Translations under genes and position numbers: made by a program
The notes under the pieces: generated by a model
Database searches by the model: none
What the model saw: only the letters and a program-made list of their open reading frames with translations
Told to the model about the DNA's origin: nothing
NCBI GenBank assembly: GCA_006937955.1
Contig: SSNP01000043.1
Location: 2,334,216-2,398,215, forward strand
Reading direction: 5' to 3'
Source: Pachypanchax playfairii
Lineage: Eukaryota; Chordata; Actinopteri; Cyprinodontiformes; Aplocheilidae
Length of the DNA stretch: 64,000 nt
In this document: piece by piece, positions 48,253-62,946 of the stretch
How positions within the stretch are numbered: the stretch's first letter is position 1
Layout: every line of letters starts with the position of its first letter

Positions 48253-48836
48253 TTAAAGAGGCCATTCCATTTAAAACGTTTTTTCTGTGGTGTCTGTTGA
48301 ATATTTTAGCTCCACAAGTGTTCTTACCTTCATAGTGGGTGTGAAAACAGTTCAACAACTTCTCTTTCAGTTTTTATCTCTCAAACTACGCCGGTGGCGA
48401 TAAAACCCGAGTTCTCCCAAGTCTGAACGGCCTGTATCTGTTTCATCACAACTCCTTTGTTCGTTAGTATTCATCAGCTCCTGCAGTTGAAACCACGTCT
48501 AGCATGCTGCTGGCTAAAAGCTGTTAGCATAAAGACGTAGCAAACAGGAAGAGAGGACCTCTGATGTTGCCATGAGCAGCGGGGCAGGAAACAGTATACC
48601 TTGCTCTCATAGGCTAGTTTGTTAGCCAATCAGAGTCCAGCAAATTCGAATAATGAATATGAACGAGCTGCTGCCCGAAACCTGAGGGAACCAGCCGAAT
48701 TTTGACGCAGACAGATTGAAAGGTCTTTTAATAAGTGTTTCCTAAAGTTTTTTAGATATAAAATGTTTCATATTACTGGTTAATACTTAAGAAATAACCA
48801 CAAAGTCCTGAAATTTGTATGAAATGGCCTCTTTAA
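48253..48836 (-). mobile_element. TTAA MITE, family 1, copy D (longest)
   Basis: The 576-bp body (48257-48832) lies between TTAA repeats. In this orientation it begins AGAGGCCATTCCAT and ends GAAATGGCCTCT, so nine terminal bases are perfectly inverted. It is full length and includes the segments missing from copies B and C. Confidence 0.85.
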
Positions 48837-50298
48837 CTTACGTTGTATACCTTATTTTTCACTGGATTTCCTGTTACAGACTTCTCACCCTTTAATCTAA
48901 CAACGTCACAGACTAACCTCGACCCTCCATTCATGTCATAGATTACGTTTTAACACGAGTACAGTATTACGGCATCAGGCAAAGTAAGTGCCCTCGTTAC
49001 AAGGCACAAATCTTATTTAGCTGGCAAAGTCCGTAAAAGAAAAATGAGCAGCAGTCGTCTGACTCAACACAGCACAGCCCAACACAAAACGAAAAAAATA
49101 TTATCATCCAATTTTAATAAAAATACTGAATTCTGGGGATCTTAAATTGAAATAGTTGAATTAATTAAATGCTTGTTAGGGAGAATTTCACCCAAAAATG
49201 CACATAATTTGTGAGTAAAACTAATGTGATGCAATCCTGTTTATGAATTTAAATTCAATATATAGTATATAGTTTAAGAGAGATTAAAGTACTCCGGTTG
49301 GTCTAAAGCAAATAAATGCTTTAGTGGACAGTCTTTTCTGTTTCATCCTCCCCACAGGTCTAAACAAAGCAACCCCTCACACGGCAGTAAAAAAAGAACC
49401 ACAAATGACTAAGTGGACTCTAGCAATGGTTGCTCAGCTGAGTAAGCACAGCAGGGGAGGCTTTTTTGAGTGAAACGGTCAAACAAACCTTTAAAGCCAC
49501 TGGGGAAATAAGAATAGGTGGGGCTGGATTCACCACCCCTGCACAACATCGCTGCTAAACTCAGGTGTGCCATAAAAAGAGGATTTCCACTGAAAGACAG
49601 AATAAAGAGGAGGCCCTGGTGGTATGCAGGAAAGAAAAGAGAGGAGGGAGGGAGAAAAGAAAAAAAAACACTCAGATGTTGAAATCAATAAGGGTGTGTG
49701 AGAAATGGTCTGAATGGCTTGCATTTCCTCACTGGTCATCAAAAGGTTATTTTACACCCAAAAAGCTTGTATCGATTGTGCGCGCTCAGCACGCTCTCTT
49801 TGAGAGTGGAGGAATATATGCTGGGGGATTTTACACGGTATTTATTTTTTGCATTAGGATTAGGGTGGGCGTTGGGGGAAGATCAATGCTTGTTTAATGT
49901 AGCTGCAGGGATCAAACCATGAATCATAGGCTCTGGGGCTATTCCATTTTCTTTGGCATTATCATGGATGGGCTTAAGGGCCGAGCCATCCCTCAGTTTA
50001 GTCAACATGTGGAATTAGACTTCTGCGTGAATAACTGTGGCAAAAATGCTTGACACAAGTTTGAACAAGTGATGAATGAATATATGTTAAAGACAAATGA
50101 TTCCCGCTTGAAAAGTGCTCTAGTTTAAAAAGTAACTTCTTGTTTGATCAGTTTAGAGTGAAGTTCTGACTTTTACTTAAACTGTATTGTTTTTTAACCC
50201 TTGATTTACAACATTATTCAGTTTTGTCAGCCTGTTCTGGTATCAAAGACATCAAGACTTCATCAAACTGAACAATGATATTCTTGATGTGCAGAATA
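48837..50298. other. Unassigned unique DNA
   Basis: A purine-rich patch lies at 49600-49670. 49900-50010 is non-repetitive and may be conserved. No exon is recognised. Confidence 0.4.
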
Positions 50299-50300
50299 TA

Positions 50301-50329
50301 CACTCACCGGCCACTTTATTAGGTACACC
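50301..50329 (+). repeat. Left terminal inverted repeat of the Incomer element
   Basis: 29 bp, perfectly complementary to 51493-51521. It starts CACTCACCGG and ends AGGTACACC. It is the expected transposase binding and cleavage end. Confidence 0.95.
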
Positions 50330-50448
50330 TGTCCAACTGCTCGTTAACACTTAATTTCTAATCAGCCAATCACATGGCGGCAACTCAGTGCATTTAGGCA
50401 TGTACACATGGTCAAGACAATCTCCTGCAGTTCAAACCGAGCATCAGT

Positions 50449-51489
50449 ATGGGGAAGAAAGGTGATTTGAGTGACTTTGAATGTGGCATGGTTGTTGGTA
50501 CCAGAATGGCTGGTCTGAGTATTTCAGAAACTGCTGATCTACTGGGATTTTCACGCACAACCATCTCTAGGGTTTACAGAGAATGGTCCGAAAAAGAAAA
50601 AATATCCAGTGAGCGGCAGTTCTGTGGGCGGAAATGCCTTGTTGATGCCAGAGGTCAGAGGAGAATGGCCAGACTGGTTCGAGCTGATAGAAAGGCAACA
50701 GTGACTCAAATAACCACTCGTTACAACCAAGGTAGGCAGAAGAGCATCTCTGAACGCACAGTACGTCGAACTTTGAGGCAGATGGGCTACAGCAGCAGAA
50801 GACCACGCCGGGTGCCACTCCTTTCAGCTAAGAACAGGAAACTGAGGCTACAATTTGCACAAGCTCATCGAAATTGGACAATAGAAGATTGGAAAAACGT
50901 TGCCTGGTCTGATGAGTCTCGATTTCTGCTGCGACATTCGGATGGTAGGGTCAGAATTTGGCGTCAACAACATGAAAGCATGGATCCATCCTGCCTTGTA
51001 TCAACGGTTCAGGCTGGTGGTGGTGGTGTAATGGTGTGGGGAATATTTTCTTGGCACTCTTTGGGCCCCTTGGTACCAATTGAGCATCTTTACAACGCCA
51101 CAGCCTACCTGAGTATTGTTGCTGACCATGTCCATCCCTTTATGACCACAATGTACCCAACTTCTGATGGCTACTTTCAGCAGGATAATGCGCCATGTCA
51201 TAAAGCTGGAATCATCTCGGACTGGTTTCTTGAACATGACAATGAGTTCACTGTACTCAAATGGCCTCCACAGTCACCAGATCTCAATCCAATAGAGCAT
51301 CTTTGGGATGTGGTGGAACGGGAGATTCGCATCATGGATGTGCAGCCGACAAATCTGCGCCAACTGTGTGATGCCATCATGTCAATATGGACCAAACTCT
51401 CTGAGGAATGCTTCCAGCACCTTGTTGAATCTATGCCACGAAGAATTGAGGCAGTTCTGAAGGCAAAAGGGGGTCCAACCCGTTACTAG
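50449..51489 (+). CDS. Tc1/mariner transposase, DD36E (Incomer-type), intact
   Basis: A 346-residue transposase that would bind the element's terminal repeats and move it by cut-and-paste into TA sites in nuclear DNA. The N-terminal half has two helix-turn-helix regions: roughly residues 8-48 (SDFECGMVVG to SRTTISRVYREW) and 65-112 (ending SERTVRRTLRQMGY). A basic patch RRPRR at 117-121 may be a nuclear localisation signal. The DDE catalytic domain has D155 (in VAWSDESRF), the glycine box QAGGGGVMVWG at 188-198, D246 (in FQQDNAPCH) and E283 (in SPDLNPIEHLW). The 36 residues between D246 and E283 define DD36E; Tc1 and Sleeping Beauty have 34. The start ATG at 50449 opens MGKKGDLSDFE, the conserved family N-terminus. 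No stop, frameshift or catalytic change is visible. Its length matches the family (about 340-350 residues). Confidence 0.95.
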   Translation: MGKKGDLSDFECGMVVGTRMAGLSISETADLLGFSRTTISRVYREWSEKEKISSERQFCGRKCLVDARGQRRMARLVRADRKATVTQITTRYNQGRQKSISERTVRRTLRQMGYSSRRPRRVPLLSAKNRKLRLQFAQAHRNWTIEDWKNVAWSDESRFLLRHSDGRVRIWRQQHESMDPSCLVSTVQAGGGGVMVWGIFSWHSLGPLVPIEHLYNATAYLSIVADHVHPFMTTMYPTSDGYFQQDNAPCHKAGIISDWFLEHDNEFTVLKWPPQSPDLNPIEHLWDVVEREIRIMDVQPTNLRQLCDAIMSIWTKLSEECFQHLVESMPRRIEAVLKAKGGPTRY

Positions 51490-51492
51490 CAT

Positions 51493-51521
51493 GGTGTACC
51501 TAATAAAGTGGCCGGTGAGTG
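51493..51521 (-). repeat. Right terminal inverted repeat of the Incomer element
   Basis: 29 bp, exact inverted copy of 50301-50329. It starts 3 bases after the transposase stop codon and is followed by the TA duplication. Confidence 0.95.
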
Positions 51522-51679
51522 TAGAATCTTCATTCACTATATTGTACTCTGACTGTTAAGGCCTTTGACCCACTATTAAACACTACTAATCCAAATTAAA
51601 GTTGGGTCATAGAGGTAATGGATCCATAAAGAGAATCCAGAAATCCCGCTATGTAGCTTCTCCTGGAAGGTCCTAAATC

Positions 51680-52027
51680 ATTCCCAATAGTGATACAACA
51701 ATCCCACTTTTATCAAACCGATACTTGGATCTGAGTACTTGCTGACATCGAGTGCCAATGCCGATACTTCTACTACACAAAAAATGCAATGAATTCAAAG
51801 ACAGGTTTTATTTTCTTCTCTGCTTGTTACAGCAAATGATGGTGAACTTGATAAAAAAATAAAATAAAAATGACTACAAAACTAAAATTTCAAGAGAAAA
51901 AGAAACATTTTCTGTGAAATTATTGCAGAGTTTCCACATTTTAAGAATTGTTTCATCGTATTGCAATACGAGTACAGTAGAATGGTATTGGCCCTGATAC
52001 CAGTATCGGTGCATCCCTAATTCCCAA
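51680..52027 (-). mobile_element. hAT MITE (TAGGGATGCACCGATAC end)
   Basis: 332 bp (51688-52019) lies between exact ATTCCCAA duplications (51680-51687 and 52020-52027). On the minus strand it begins TAGGGATGCACCGATACTGG, a well-known fish hAT terminus; the other end (TAGTGATACAACAATCCC) is diverged. There is no transposase. It is about 160 bp from the Incomer element. Confidence 0.9.
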
Positions 52028-52719
52028 GCCAGAGATGTATAAATCCCTCCAATCCACTCCATCACTACCCACCATCTTTTCACCCAGATCTTTACACCAA
52101 CACACTTAATGAGGTTCTTTGTAGAATTATATATAAGATACTTTTAAAGATGAATTAAAGGATCAGCTCAACTAAACAATAATTTCATTCCAAGCATCCT
52201 GTAGGAATCTATTAGCTGTCAAAAGATTGAACAAATTACCAAAAAATAAAGGATGCAATTGAAGTTTTACCACAAAGAAAATGACACTTTAAACATTTTC
52301 AGGAACTTTTCCATGAGATATATGCTACTGTCAAGCAGAAGATATAAATTGCCACAGCCTTCATGGCTAGAGAGAATCAGTCCAACCAAAACGTGCATCA
52401 TAGTGACGTTCTGCTATGTTGCAGCAACAGTAACGATCAATTCATCAACAGATATCAAAGCACAAGAAAAATGATCGAGAAAAGTGGTTGGTGATGAAAA
52501 CAGTTGGTTAAAGGCCAAGAGCCATTGAAAACATAACATCAACCAGTGCAGTATTTCTGCTGATGAAGAGAAGTTGGGAAAGAGATCGTAGATCATTTTT
52601 ACTTTTCCATCATTGAAAATCTCCCAGCATCCAGCACGCCAGCCTCAAGACGTTCACTGACACGGAGCAGCCGAGCAGCAACCCGTCACAAACCCCATTT
52701 TTATTAAACCCCATTTTTG
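52028..52719. other. Unassigned DNA
   Basis: No exon or named repeat. Confidence 0.4.
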
Positions 52720-52873
52720 CGGCCATTATTGATTCACGGCGATTTGGATGCAGAAATACTTAGAAATGCAATTTTAAGCTTAATTTTAAGATATGTCCTC
52801 TAGCATCAGGAAAATGCCCCAAGAACATATTAACAACACGAAAAACACGATTTTTATCGGAGTGGCTCTTTAA
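52720..52873 (-). repeat. TTAA MITE family 2, terminal fragment
   Basis: TTGATTCACGGCGATTTGGA, TGCAGAAATACTTAGAAATG and GTCCTCTAGCATCA follow the right part of 6785-7181. It ends GGAGTGGCTCT followed by TTAA (52870-52873). The other end is missing. Confidence 0.65.
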
Positions 52874-53802
52874 TACTGTTCTCATTTTTATGGACATGAA
52901 GCAGGGCAGATGAAGGGTTTTTATTTTGCTCTTTTGTCTTGCAGTAAAGGCGTCCTGGGTTTTAAGCCTATAGAAGGACATTTCTATATGTGGATCACAC
53001 GCTCTCTACATGTCTCTGGAACTTTCTTTTTACTCCCAGGACATGTTAGGTCTTTGCCCTTGACTGAGAAAAAACCCCCTAAAACTCCTCCGTTGGACCT
53101 GCCTTGTGGCTGCACGCTGCTCTTACATACAGTAGTTACGAAGGGTCAAATGCACAGGACAAATTTACCCACAGGACCAAGCAGTAACACAGTTTCACAA
53201 ACTATAATTATCTGACATGAAGAAAGATGAGCAGACAGTGCCAACATGGAGTTAGCAAAAGAGAGATGGAGTGTGGTGTAACGATGAGCTACTTCAGGAA
53301 AACAGAAAACCCAGATGAAATCAATGTTAACAAATAACTGTAAATTACACACACACGAGGATAAAAGTGAGCTGATAAACGTACCAGCCTGAGGAGTGTT
53401 GAGTCAAATAAGACTCTAAAGTTTCTTTCTAAAGAGAGAGAAACAGTTTTGCTTTTAATCGGACCAGTTTTATTCAATTTGTTTATAGGTTTATAGCCTT
53501 AATTGTTTATTTTATTTACATTTTATACACCTTGAAACCCATTTTCTGATTTAAATGAGAAGTTTTGGGAAAACTGACACTATAATTGAAGTGTGAATTT
53601 GAGTTTTTGTGCTTATAAGGCCAGTAATCTATGGGAACATATTGTTTCTGAGGTTCTTAGACTTCGACTGCACTACTCTTGACAATATTTGGTTATAGGT
53701 TCTTTATTTTTTTCTTAGATTGAAAAAAAAATCTAGATAAGAAAATCATATATACTCTGATCAGATCATACAGTAAAGCATATTTTATTTCTAAACCTTT
53801 AT
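52874..53802. other. Unassigned DNA
   Basis: No exon or named repeat. Frames of 60-101 codons have no domains. Confidence 0.4.
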
Positions 53803-54240
53803 GGATGGACTGATATATAATTAAAAATATATTATTATCATTGCCCCAGTTTAATATGAAATGCCAGAATTACCACTCCTTTTTTTTCTTGGTGTGAACA
53901 TTGAAAAATGAAATAAGGCCAAATAATTGACTGAGAAATTAATCAGCCAATATTTGCCACTTTTTAAATAACTGGTTATCAGCCGTGTCTGTGCATACTG
54001 AGCCGATTAGCAGATTAAAGATGCAGCTGCTGCTGCTACAACCAGCTCACTGTAACCCAACATTTACTTCTTTTCAACCACAATGTGTTTTCTGTGTTTG
54101 TTTTTTGTCTTCAAGTTATTCAAAGTATTGTTTACTGAATGCTTATATATAATAATATTTTCCTGAAACAAGAGACATTTGAATTGATTATCAGCCCTAA
54201 TTTTGGAAAATTGATGGTAAACTGAAAAAAATTGAATCGA
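53803..54240 (+). mobile_element. Possible degraded hAT MITE
   Basis: TATGGATGGACTGATATATA near the left and ATTGATTATCAGCCCTAATTTTGG near the right recall the TAGGGATGGACCGATATA...TATCGGCCC pattern of a fish hAT family. No target duplication can be read, so this is tentative. Confidence 0.35.
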
Positions 54241-56120
54241 TAAAAAGCTTCAGAAGGGAAACCCTGACGTCCCTCACCCCAGCAAAACTCTCCAGCTCCT
54301 AATCACAACTGTAAGTTACTTCTTCATTTGTTTCTTTACAGTTTATTGGGGTTTTTCAGCATTTTTTTGTTTTATGTTTTATATAACAGTGTCAGTCTTC
54401 AAATATGATGGATTTTGAGCTCTAGTTAAAACAGCATGGAGACAAAATACCTAATAATTCCCTCTATGGTAACTGTAGCGTACAGTGTGATTTGCTACTG
54501 GCTGCCCCATTAGCTAGGAAAGAAACCCGTTTTCGGTTTCTCCTCACTCAGTCAGTTACTCTTTTACTTTCTGGTGAGACATCTAAAGCTCAAACCTCTT
54601 ATTTTGTATTAAACAAGTGCAACCGTTTGCTTGTCAGAAGAAAGCCATATGCAAACGACGAACAACTGAAAGACTGCGAGTCCATGTGAAGCCAACACAC
54701 TCCAAACACCCAAATCTATGGATCAATATTGCTTTGACTTGAGAGAGAGAGAGAGCGAGAAAAAGACTGATCACAGACAGACATCAGATTTCAAGATGAA
54801 AACAGCAGGTGTCCTCTCTGGAGGAGGATGTCGAGTAACAGAGCGGTGTGCCCGCTGATGAAACCGACAGGCCGGCAGAGACGTAGAAACCAGAGCCTTC
54901 GCTCGCCCACGCGCCTTACGTGACTGGATAGACTCAATTGAAGAGCATGAGACTGTGGATGCAGCAGCTATTGCTGCTGCTGCTGCCTTGGAAGTCTGTT
55001 ACACGACTCTCCTGCTGTTTGGAAATGATTTTCTATTGAGTTTCTTTTCTTTCTTGGTTTTATATGTGTTGCAGAATGACATGCCCTGACTGGTGATAAA
55101 ACAGAAACCTTTCTCAAGATTTCCCTCCATTAAAAAAAAAAAAGAAATCTGCAAAAATAATTTCAAACTAATTTGAATCTAACCCTTATTAAGAAGCCTT
55201 TTTTCAAACCCCACTCATGAAATGTACCTCTTTCTGCTCCTTTAACCTATAATTTTTTTACTAAAGCCCTGAAAGTCCCTGCAGTGCGCTGATTTAACAA
55301 AGTACCCCGTTATCACAGTATCAGCCACTGATCCGACAGACTTTTATTCACAAAGCAGATGTTTAAAAAGGGACAAAGCGTGTAAAATTTCATATTTCAT
55401 TCATCTCCCCTGGTATGCCACTTTCTGTGTCACCCTGATTCTTTATCTGTAAGAATTGTGATGCAAAGCACGTTTAAAGTAAGAAGCAGCTGTAGTAGAT
55501 TGATTACACAGATGTAACATCCCATCAAAGACATCAGTGGAGTCTTCGCTGGACTTAGTAACTCATCAGTAATTGCATGTTCATACATGTTAAAGCAAAG
55601 TTTTGATACTTGAAAAAGGATGAAAAGTTGGTGATAGCATCTCTTGATGTCTATTCATGTTTGAATTTGAAAAGGCTTCATGATGGTGGATTTCTAAAGG
55701 GCACGAGAGTTGACGGAGATGTAAAGACATGTTTGAGTCTTGACATTTCATGACGATTATCAGCAAAAGCAGCATCTTCAATCACTGTGTGTTTAGTTTC
55801 CACTTGCTCTTTTCAAACTAAGTAAAAACTTTGAAATTACAGCACAACTCTTTAGTGCGATTACAAGTGTTTCGTTGACGATTTCTACCCAGAACAACGT
55901 TATTGTGTAAACCAGGTGATATAAAAAAGGCTGGCTCATCGAGTCAGCTGGTCTTCCTGGTTCTGGTTCTGCTGGAGGTTTCGTCTTGTCAGAACACAGT
56001 CATTCCTTTCCACCGTCACTCTGTATTTGTTCAGCATGGGGGAGTGGTGGTATAAATACAACTAAATACTTTAAAAACTGTTAAAAAATCCAGAATAACA
56101 ATGAAATTATAACATAATAA
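54241..56120. other. Unassigned DNA
   Basis: A (GA)n stretch lies at about 54741-54762. 54830-55010 is GC-richer with CAGCAG/GCTGCT words. No exon is recognised. Confidence 0.4.
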
Positions 56121-56144
56121 ATATATATATATATATATATATAT
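56121..56144 (+). repeat. (AT)n microsatellite
   Basis: About 12 AT units directly abutting the start of the hAT MITE, possibly partly its target duplication. Confidence 0.9.
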
Positions 56145-56798
56145 TAGGGTTGTAACGGTACACAAAAATCACAGTTCGGTACGTATCTCAGTCTTGAGGT
56201 CATGGTTCGGTTCATTTTCAGAACAGTAAGTAAAAAAAACAAAATTCTTCAATTCAAATCTTGCAAACAACAGTTTATATATTTTCTTATAAAAATGAAG
56301 CATTAAAAAATAAGAAAACATATAAAAATAGGAATAAAAAATAGAATACTGCTTAACTTACCAAACAGGAGACCTTACAGATAAAGGAGGGTGTTTAAGC
56401 TCCGGCTTCTTGTTTACATCAGCCATGACGTCTGCTAGAGGAAAAAAAACCTGACATGGGAGTCCGGTACTGACTACAAACTTCCTGTCCACCACTGAAG
56501 ATGCTCCGCGCGCGAAACAAGCCTGTTAACTCGCTGTAATCAGATCAGTAAACATCTGCACTATACCAACATCCCAGTAAGAAAACAGTTAATATAATTG
56601 TGTGTTTTGTTTCACCCCTCAGCTCATGTATTTACTTCAATGTGTTGATGCAGCTCCACTGTGTGTCACATAATACAGCGTCCGTGCGGAAACTCGCCTG
56701 GGAACTTTCTTCCGCTTAATATCACACTATTGTGGAAAAAATACACTGAAACGGTACGCAAGTGGACCAACGAGAACGGGCCGAACCGAACAGTTCAA
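56145..56798 (+). mobile_element. hAT MITE, right end replaced by CA repeat
   Basis: It begins TAGGGTTGTAACGGTACACA, a common fish hAT terminus with CGGTTCGGTAC-type subterminal words. Near the right it carries the matching inverted words (AACGGGCCGAACCGAACAGTTC) but stops at a CA tract before the terminal TACCGTTACA. The interior has a CpG-rich patch (GCTCCGCGCGCGAAAC). It was presumably truncated by, or recombined with, the CA-rich tandem array that follows. Confidence 0.7.
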
Positions 56799-60570
<3,772 letters not shown>

Positions 60571-61071
60571 TATTGCCGAGTCCCACCCCCCTTAGTTACT
60601 GTTGCTACGTCTGACAAAAACAAAAAGCGCGACAGATTATCATGACTGGAAGAGGTATTTTCATGTGTGTCAGTGACCTTTTTTGGAGCAATACCATCGC
60701 GACATCCTCCAAATCGAACCAGCCTTGATCTCCTTTCTCTCTCTAGATCAGCTCTGCCGAGAGGCGTCTGTCCGCTCGCCGCCAGACTCCCTCGCAGCCA
60801 GCAAGCACTCCCAGCTGCCAGCATCTCTAAAGCTCGCCCCCTGCATCGCCCCCACCAGTCGGCAATCCCGAGCCGGCTCACGCTCATCCGCGGGTGGACC
60901 GCACCCCCCCGCGGGAGCTCTGAGCAGCACCGAGCTCCCCCTGATATCTAGTTAGTAGATGTCGGCGGACAACTTTACCATCTTGTTCGGAATTAATGTT
61001 TGTCGGACTTGCTCACATAGTAACGGTTGTGTGATTAGTCAACGGCCGTTTTGGGGGCGGGACCAGCGAAA
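60571..61071 (+). mobile_element. CpG-rich block with inverted ends, probable TIR element
   Basis: The left part (GAGTCCCACCCCCCTTAGTT then GTTACTGTTGCTACGTCTGA) and the right part read on the minus strand (GGTCCCGCCCCCAAAACG, then GTTACTATGTGAGCAAGTCC followed by GACAAA) share order and sequence, implying diverged inverted repeats. Between them (60690-60960) CpG is frequent, like a small CpG island, with overlapping frames on both strands that show no domain. It could instead be a promoter-associated island with chance inverted words. Confidence 0.45.
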
Positions 61072-62946
61072 GGTCAATTCTAAATTTATTAAAAGTTTCC
61101 ACAACTTTTTATCTGTAGGATTTGGAATGTATTTCCAATTTTTAGGGTCATGTAAAGGACACTTGGATGTAGTTGAAAAAAATGATGCCTCCCTCATCCA
61201 TTGCATTTCACAGTGTGTTCCCATTAGTGAAAGGTTAAACAGTGAGGGATGAAGGTTGTGTTTCACTGCGTAACATTCCATGAAAGGATAATGTAACTAA
61301 TGCATTGGATGATGACTGGTGGTCATATTGGGTGGGTGAGCTAACGTGTACATTAGAAATTCAAACTGACTGCATTTTACCAACAGAATGCACCCCAGAT
61401 ACAAGAAATGAACTTTAAAATTAAAAATGTCCTCCTTTTTACAAAAAACATTAACAGTGGGGGGGAAATGATTCACACAAAAACATACAAGCCTGGCTCT
61501 TCCAGATCTATGTGTAGCCTCATATCAAATTGGGGCTACACATACATCTGGGATAGCTCTGTCTAAAAGTATCTGAAAAAGGGAAGGATATCTGATATAA
61601 TATTCTGCACTGATTGGAGGACGTGCAAGCAAGTGTCTGCTTATCATGATTTGTTTTTAGTAAATCAAGCTCTTGCCAAATCCAGGTGGGAGAAAAGCAC
61701 ACACATCGTTACCATCAAGAAAGTTCTTACCTTTGCCCCTTTTTCAACAAAGAAATTGTCTCTAGTTCTCCTAAAACAGATTCAATAGCTGCTTCTACGC
61801 ATATGTCCACCGGCGCGGCCATGTTTGTTTTGCTTTGCCTGCCTGGGCACTTGCTGCCAATCATACCTGAACACCCACCCCAAAGCACAATGCTAACACA
61901 TTATTGGTTGGACAGTTAAGTTGGAGGAGTACAAGATGGATTCTCATGGGTTTGGAAAACTCTTGATCTTGTGAGAATCCAGCTAGCAGCGCAAGGTTAC
62001 AAACATAAAGCCTCTGATTTCCGATTAATCTTTTCACTTAGTTTTTACTCCAAAGATGTTGATAAAAACAGACAGGAAAGTAAATAATCCACTTGCTTGT
62101 CTTTTGTCTACATGTATTTTGCCAGCACACGTCGATGCAAAGAGAACATTACTTTGGGTCCACTGTCATTGGCTGAAACCTGGATAAAACTTGTCCAACT
62201 GAAGACACAATACCTGTCAATCAATAAACTCAATAAAGATCAAGGAAAACGTATGCTGCTGTGTTTGGGCTGCAAACTGTTAGCTCATTTGGAAGGATTC
62301 TGTTTTTTCTTGACTGACAATCAGTTAAAATATAGTTTCATAGTAAATTTACTATCCTTATTGTGAACTTCAGAAAGGGCTTAGCCCGTTTACACCAGTT
62401 GTCCATGAATACATCCAATTAAAAATCTCTGACGTCAAGCCAGAATGAGCCAGCGAAGGCAACTCTGTTCTCTTCTGGACACCAAAGAATTTTAGGTGAC
62501 AGTGACTGTTTTTGTGACTCAGGACGATTGATTATGGATGGTGTGAGCATGACCTCGAGTCAGGTCCCATGAGGGACAATGTGACTTATGAGGAGCTAAA
62601 ACAAACAACAGGATGAATAGTAATAAGGAAAGTGCTTTGTAGAATATAAAACAAAACTCTGAAGGTCTTAAGGGGACGAACTAAGATAAACTAAGAATTA
62701 TTCCAAGGTCTCTGTATTTTTCAGAAATGCTTTCTTTTTGTTAAGTAAAAATAATCTAATAAAAGGGAGAAAAGCAAACAAAAAACAGGATCCACACATT
62801 TTCAAGCTTAAACAAGCAGTTATAGACAGTGAACGCAGCATCTGCCTCTGCAGTTTGATAATTAAAATAGTTGAACCTTATTTTAATGTTACTGTGATAC
62901 AGTCTATCTTTAATGTTTTATACTTTTATAACAATAAACAAGCAAG
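61072..62946. other. Unassigned DNA
   Basis: A G tract lies near 61458-61464. No exon or named repeat. Confidence 0.4.

Larger units (their letters stand above)
50299..51523 (+). mobile_element. Intact Tc1/mariner element, DD36E (Incomer group)
   Basis: A 1221-bp element (50301-51521) is flanked by TA on both sides (50299-50300, 51522-51523). The terminal inverted repeats are 29 bp and identical (50301-50329 and 51493-51521), starting CACTCACCGGCCACTTTATT. One uninterrupted transposase gene fills most of it, with a 119-bp 5' leader and only 3 bases between the stop and the right repeat. Short repeats, about 1.2 kb length and the 36-residue D-to-E spacing fit the Incomer (DD36E) family described in vertebrates. 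Nothing visible prevents it being autonomous. Confidence 0.95.

Noticed and set aside
49565..49897. 110-codon plus-strand frame
   Set aside because: Begins in a GA-rich simple patch, no domain, ends in low-complexity GGGT sequence.
50567..51395. Minus-strand frames of 60-83 codons opposite the transposase
   Set aside because: Shadows of the intact transposase gene on the plus strand.
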